20,790 nucleotides of DNA. Origin: Silene noctiflora. Lineage: Eukaryota > Streptophyta > Magnoliopsida > Caryophyllales > Caryophyllaceae. Positions within the stretch are counted from its first letter, which is position 1; every line of letters starts with the position of its first letter. The translations under genes and the position numbers were made by a program. The stretch lies in assembly GCA_009801015.1 (NCBI GenBank), contig VHZZ01011093.1:20866-41655 (forward strand), written 5' to 3'. Under the pieces are notes generated by a model, which ran no database searches, was not told where the DNA came from, and saw nothing but the letters and a program-made list of their open reading frames with translations. Below, piece by piece: positions 20,371-20,790 of this stretch.

Positions 20371-20788
20371 TGTTCTAGTCTCATAATGAACATGTATAAA
20401 CTGAATGCGGAAGCGATAAAAGAGATCGATTACTTACCTCCAACCATTGCTTGAAATAATTGATCCGTCTTAATGAATAACCCCAATTCTTACACCCCAA
20501 ATCTGACTTGGCTTCCAAACCCCCAGCCTCACAATCTAGATGGTGTATTTTATCTATGAGGTAGGCTTGGTGAACCTTAATCAGAATAATATGTTCCCTT
20601 TATATAGACTCTTGCCATCAAAGAGTCAACTGGACAGTTTCCTGAATCGTGAATGGTAAGTTATGAGAGATAATAGTGGAAACAGAATCATAGGAAAATT
20701 CCACCATATAATGGACCAACTTAATTTCCATAAAATAACTTAATTAAATATTAATGTAATACTTATTTATTTTATGGAAAATCTTACA
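20371..20788 (-). mobile_element. Probable copia-like LTR, minus strand, at the window edge
   Basis: Read on the minus strand, this stretch starts TGTAAGATTTTCC, has a TATATAAAG box (plus-strand 20599-20607) and ends with TCGCTTCCGCATT followed by GACTAGAACA. It thus has TG...CA ends, a promoter in the right place and a 3' part that resembles many plant Ty1/copia LTRs. No primer-binding site follows the CA end, so this would be the 3' LTR of an element whose body lies beyond the window, or a solo LTR. The assignment is tentative; a minus-strand gene promoter with its first exon is the alternative. Confidence 0.4.
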
Positions 20789-20790
20789 TT

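Noticed and set aside
1-20790. CRISPR arrays, operons or other prokaryotic systems
   Set aside because: The window is clearly plant nuclear DNA with a spliced gene, and no regularly spaced identical repeats with unique spacers are present.

Overview
The window is nuclear DNA of a flowering plant. One split gene fills the first three quarters, and a block of transposon remnants fills the rest. The signs of a plant are the AT-rich introns with GT-AG ends, a kinesin of the land-plant KIN-7 class, and repeat families typical of plants: a MITE, Helitron ends, a Mutator-like element with long inverted repeats, and Ty3/gypsy-like and Ty1/copia-like LTRs. It looks like a eudicot. A Caryophyllales host is possible, because the ACTCGRNCGAGT palindromes in the LTR remind me of repeats from that order, but this is only a hunch.

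Gene, 961-15108 (+): a complete kinesin-7 heavy chain of 23 coding exons. I placed every junction by eye. All 22 introns are GT-AG, and the exons sum to 3039 nt (1012 residues plus stop). The motor domain is encoded by exons 1-13, the neck and first coiled coil by exons 14-15, a basic and Ser/Thr-Pro-rich hinge by exons 15-17, and a long coiled-coil stalk and tail by exons 18-23. The tail has no RING finger, which places the gene with the RING-less KIN-7K/KIN-7L type plant proteins rather than the KIN-7D/KIN-7M type.

Upstream, 1-960: an AT-rich promoter region with two telo-box motifs, a pyrimidine-rich leader-like stretch and an (ATT)13 microsatellite. A second triplet repeat in exon 1 codes for eleven asparagines.

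Introns: short introns hold nothing unusual. Intron 8 carries a 305-bp MITE. Intron 17 (2.3 kb) carries a Stowaway-like end, a G-rich stretch and a Helitron 3' end. Intron 22 carries two near-tandem duplications. Intron 18 is 84 nt long and has an open, in-frame reading, so its retention would add 28 residues.

Downstream, 15109-20790: after the gene's 3' region come a SINE-like tRNA-derived stretch, the 3' tail and 1.2-kb LTR of a Ty3/gypsy-like fossil, an AT-rich stretch, a probable non-autonomous Helitron, an 872-bp Mutator-like foldback element with an exact 9-bp target duplication, and a probable copia-like LTR on the minus strand running to the window edge. I see no second host gene and no RNA gene. 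I also see no convincing undescribed system. The most unusual signals are the regularly spaced palindromes in the LTR, the in-frame intron 18 and the well-preserved foldback element.
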